Source: Candidatus Cloacimonadota bacterium
Lineage (GTDB): Bacteria > Cloacimonadota > Cloacimonadia > JGIOTU-2
NCBI GenBank assembly: GCA_021158425.1
Contig: JAGGUR010000051.1
Coordinates: 1-7,046, forward strand
DNA length: 7,046 nucleotides
Reading direction: 5' to 3'
Below the pieces are notes generated by a model that was given only the letters and a program-made list of their open reading frames with translations, searched no databases and was not told the origin of the DNA. Every line of letters begins with the position of its first letter. The first letter of the stretch is position 1. Below are positions 6,016 through 7,046 of this stretch, piece after piece. Both the position numbers and the translations under genes were made by a program.

Positions 6016-6453
6016 TTATCTTTCAAGGATAAAAGTTGCAGGCCCTAAATTCACTAATTCGACTTCCATCAAGGCGCCGAAAATCCCCAATTTCGGCTTA
6101 ATACCATTTTTCGTTAGTTCTTTAGCAAATTCTTGGTATAATTTTTCTGCAACCTCTGGTTTTGCAGAATCAGTGAAACTGGGGCGATTACCCTTTTTGC
6201 AATTAGCACACAAAGTAAACTGAGAAACAAGTAATATTTCACCTTCAATATCTTTCACGCTTAGATTCATCTTGCCGTTTTCATCTTCAAAAATTCGTAG
6301 GTTTAGGCACTTCTTTGATAAATATTCAATTTGACTGATAGTATCTGTGCGAGAAATACCAAGAAAAATCAGTAAGCCTTTTCCAATTTTAGAGATTAAT
6401 TTTCCCTCAATAGTAACTGATGCACTCTTAACTCTTTGTATTAGAATTTTCAT
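6016..6453 (-). CDS. dtd: D-aminoacyl-tRNA deacylase (DTD)
   Basis: 145 aa, the normal length for this homodimeric cytoplasmic enzyme. It hydrolyses D-amino acids from tRNA and is also known to remove glycine mischarged on tRNA(Ala). The N-terminus [17 protein letters not shown] is typical. SQFTL (77-81) supplies the conserved active-site Ser-Gln-Phe-Thr, GNRPSF is at 88-93, and the cross-subunit Gly-cisPro motif is at 137-140 as NLGPAT, where most relatives read N-D-G-P-V-T. The Gly-Pro and Thr are kept, so activity is expected. The ATG at 6453 has AGGA 4 nt upstream. It is the first gene of the minus-strand cluster, 182 bp ahead of the glyS start, with a long, structured predicted leader. 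Confidence 0.95.
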   Translation of the reverse strand: MKILIQRVKSASVTIEGKLISKIGKGLLIFLGISRTDTISQIEYLSKKCLNLRIFEDENGKMNLSVKDIEGEILLVSQFTLCANCKKGNRPSFTDSAKPEVAEKLYQEFAKELTKNGIKPKLGIFGALMEVELVNLGPATFILER

Positions 6454-6508
6454 TATTTCCTATAAATTTCTTTCTGCCTTTTCTAATTAACATCTGCCCA
6501 TAAACTAT

Positions 6509-6560
6509 GCGACTTGAGTTATTCCGATATATCGGGATTAGCTGACTTGACTTAAGTTGC
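6509..6560. repeat. Nested inverted repeat with CCGATATATCGG core
   Basis: The outer arms 6509-6520 and 6549-6560 pair over 12 positions, three as G-T. Inside, 6521-6538 is an 18-nt palindrome around CCGATATATCGG with one G-T position. All four imperfect positions are G-U pairs in plus-strand RNA but A-C mismatches in minus-strand RNA, the opposite of the terminal arms. Confidence 0.6.
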
Positions 6561-6573
6561 TTTTGCCATCATT

Positions 6574-6593
6574 AACGACCATGGAAGGTCGTT
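6574..6593. repeat. AACGACC / GGTCGTT hairpin
   Basis: A perfect 7-bp inverted repeat with a 6-nt loop (ATGGAA on plus, TTCCAT on minus). It folds equally well in either transcript. No uridine tract follows on the minus strand, so it is not a classical terminator. It sits inside the 146-bp element, in the predicted dtd 5' leader. Confidence 0.7.
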
Positions 6594-6637
6594 CTACAAA
6601 TATTGACTTCAACGGACAGACACTAATTAATTATAAA

Positions 6638-6665
6638 TTTATAAAGAGATTTTAATTTTTGTCAA
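6638..6665 (-). promoter_or_regulatory. Sigma70-type promoter for the dtd-glyS cluster
   Basis: On the minus strand a perfect TTGACA (6665-6660) is followed after 16 bp by TATAAA (6643-6638). The predicted start is near 6631, giving a leader of about 178 nt before the dtd ATG. It is the best-matching promoter I see in the window, but AT-rich DNA produces chance matches. Confidence 0.6.
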
Positions 6666-6684
6666 CTTTATGGAATTATATTTC

Positions 6685-6713
6685 TTGACTTTTATTTTTA
6701 TAAAAAATATTAA
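6685..6713 (+). promoter_or_regulatory. Candidate divergent promoter, plus strand
   Basis: TTGACT (6685-6690) with TATTAA (6708-6713) at 17-bp spacing. Its -35 lies 20 bp from the -35 of the dtd promoter, facing away. It would drive the apparently decayed gene starting at 6748. The -10 matches consensus at 4 of 6 positions. Confidence 0.4.
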
Positions 6714-6747
6714 GGTTTTATTATAATATAATAAATGGTATAAGTAA

Positions 6748-7046
6748 ATGTGCTTTAAGTTGTGGATTGTATTTCTGATATTTTTAATAGATATTTCTCA
6801 AAATAATATTCTGGTTATATCTTTGTATCTGTAAATATTATTAATGGTTTAAAGATAATAAAAGAAAAATTATGATTTTGAGTAAATGGAAACTTTTCTG
6901 ATTGTGATAGTGTGGATTATTCTATTGAATGTAATAGTATGAAATTTATAAATAATAAAGAAAAGTTTGACTTTATAGTTACAAATTTTATAAATAACAA
7001 CAAATTGAAAAAAGAGACCGCCTATATTAATTTGATACTATCAAAG
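6748..7046 (+). pseudogene. Decayed gene for a small secreted protein (partial)
   Basis: The ATG at 6748 opens 28 codons starting MCFKLWIVFLIFLIDISQNN, which resembles a signal peptide, and stops at 6832-6834. A different frame then reads YSGYIFVSVNIINGLKIIKE from 6807, meets TGA at 6873 and 6879, and continues as VNGNFSDCDSVDYSIE with no further stop to the window end. Joined, these give a signal peptide, a beta-rich segment and an L-x-F-x-V site where LDFGV would be restored by a one-base deletion and a one-base insertion. Such a (V/I)-x-L-x-I followed by LDFG occurs in DUF4402-type secreted proteins, but the likeness is faint. No ribosome binding site is clear. The alternatives are non-coding AT-rich DNA, or a separate gene starting at 6939 and leaving the window. 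Confidence 0.3.

Larger units (their letters stand above)
6484..6629. repeat. 146-bp fold-back (MITE-like) element in the dtd leader
   Basis: Both ends carry an 18-bp imperfect terminal inverted repeat (6484-6501 and 6612-6629), starting with TAATTA and matching at 13 of 18 positions; all five differences are transitions. In minus-strand RNA every one becomes a G-U pair, so the ends can form an unbroken 18-bp helix. Inside are two further inverted repeats (6509-6560 and 6574-6593). There is no reading frame. Size, terminal repeats and the TAATTA at both edges suggest a small non-autonomous mobile element or a structured RNA leader. It begins within a few bases of the predicted dtd transcription start and ends 30 bp before the dtd ATG. 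Confidence 0.55.

Noticed and set aside
6454..6631. T-box or other known riboswitch in the dtd leader
   Set aside because: I do not see the T-box AGGGTGG core or another conserved riboswitch motif; only inverted repeats are visible.
6873..6881. TGA read as a sense codon in the right-end ORF
   Set aside because: Intact genes here use TGA as stop (lipM, kinase and small membrane protein), so an alternative code is unlikely; frameshift decay explains it better.
1..7046. CRISPR array, tRNA, rRNA, intact transposase or defence genes
   Set aside because: No regularly spaced repeats, no RNA gene signatures and no such coding sequences are visible.

Overview
The window is AT-rich bacterial DNA. Six intact or nearly intact genes, plus the start of a seventh, all lie on the minus strand. 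Read in the direction of transcription (right to left) they are: dtd (D-aminoacyl-tRNA deacylase), glyS (glycyl-tRNA synthetase beta subunit), an aspartate-aminotransferase-type PLP enzyme, a small one-helix membrane protein of unknown function, a PfkB-family sugar/nucleoside kinase, a LipM-like octanoyltransferase, and the signal peptide and first residues of a secreted protein with a carboxypeptidase-regulatory-like (TonB-receptor-type) N-terminus that runs off the left edge. That N-terminal style is common in FCB-group bacteria (Bacteroidota, Calditrichota, Marinimicrobia, Cloacimonadota and relatives). I infer that kind of organism, but the window has no rRNA or other marker to settle the phylum.

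Layout: 1-158 truncated secreted protein; 224-1069 lipM; 1070-1239 leader holding a heptamer repeat, a 47-bp copy of a piece of lipM and a 33-codon reading frame; 1240-2142 PfkB kinase; 2139-2357 small membrane protein, overlapping the kinase start by 4 bp; 2358-2442 gap with a CTCTGTG-type repeat and a palindrome; 2443-3645 aminotransferase; 3646-3745 gap with a 35-nt near-perfect hairpin; 3746-5833 glyS; 5834-6015 gap with three repeat remnants; 6016-6453 dtd; 6484-6629 a 146-bp fold-back element; 6630-6713 two back-to-back promoter candidates; 6748-7046 a plus-strand, apparently decayed gene for a secreted protein.

The genes are housekeeping: translation quality control and tRNA charging (dtd, glyS), amino-acid metabolism (aminotransferase), lipoyl-cofactor attachment (lipM) and a kinase. 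A good sigma70-type promoter (TTGACA, 16 bp, TATAAA) lies upstream of dtd and predicts a leader of about 178 nt that starts almost exactly at the edge of the 146-bp element. The rest of the minus-strand cluster may be read from it, with internal starts not excluded.

The most unusual part is between the genes. Almost every gap is occupied by a different short repeat or palindrome, and several supply or touch start and stop codons: the heptamer repeat forms the lipM start, a palindrome contains the aminotransferase stop, and the CTCTGTG repeats create false upstream starts for glyS and the small membrane protein. I see no CRISPR array, intact transposase, phage gene, rRNA or tRNA. I do not see a convincing new defence or enzymatic system. 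The best candidates for something undescribed are the fold-back leader of dtd, the lipM leader with its internal duplication, and the small membrane protein coupled to the kinase.
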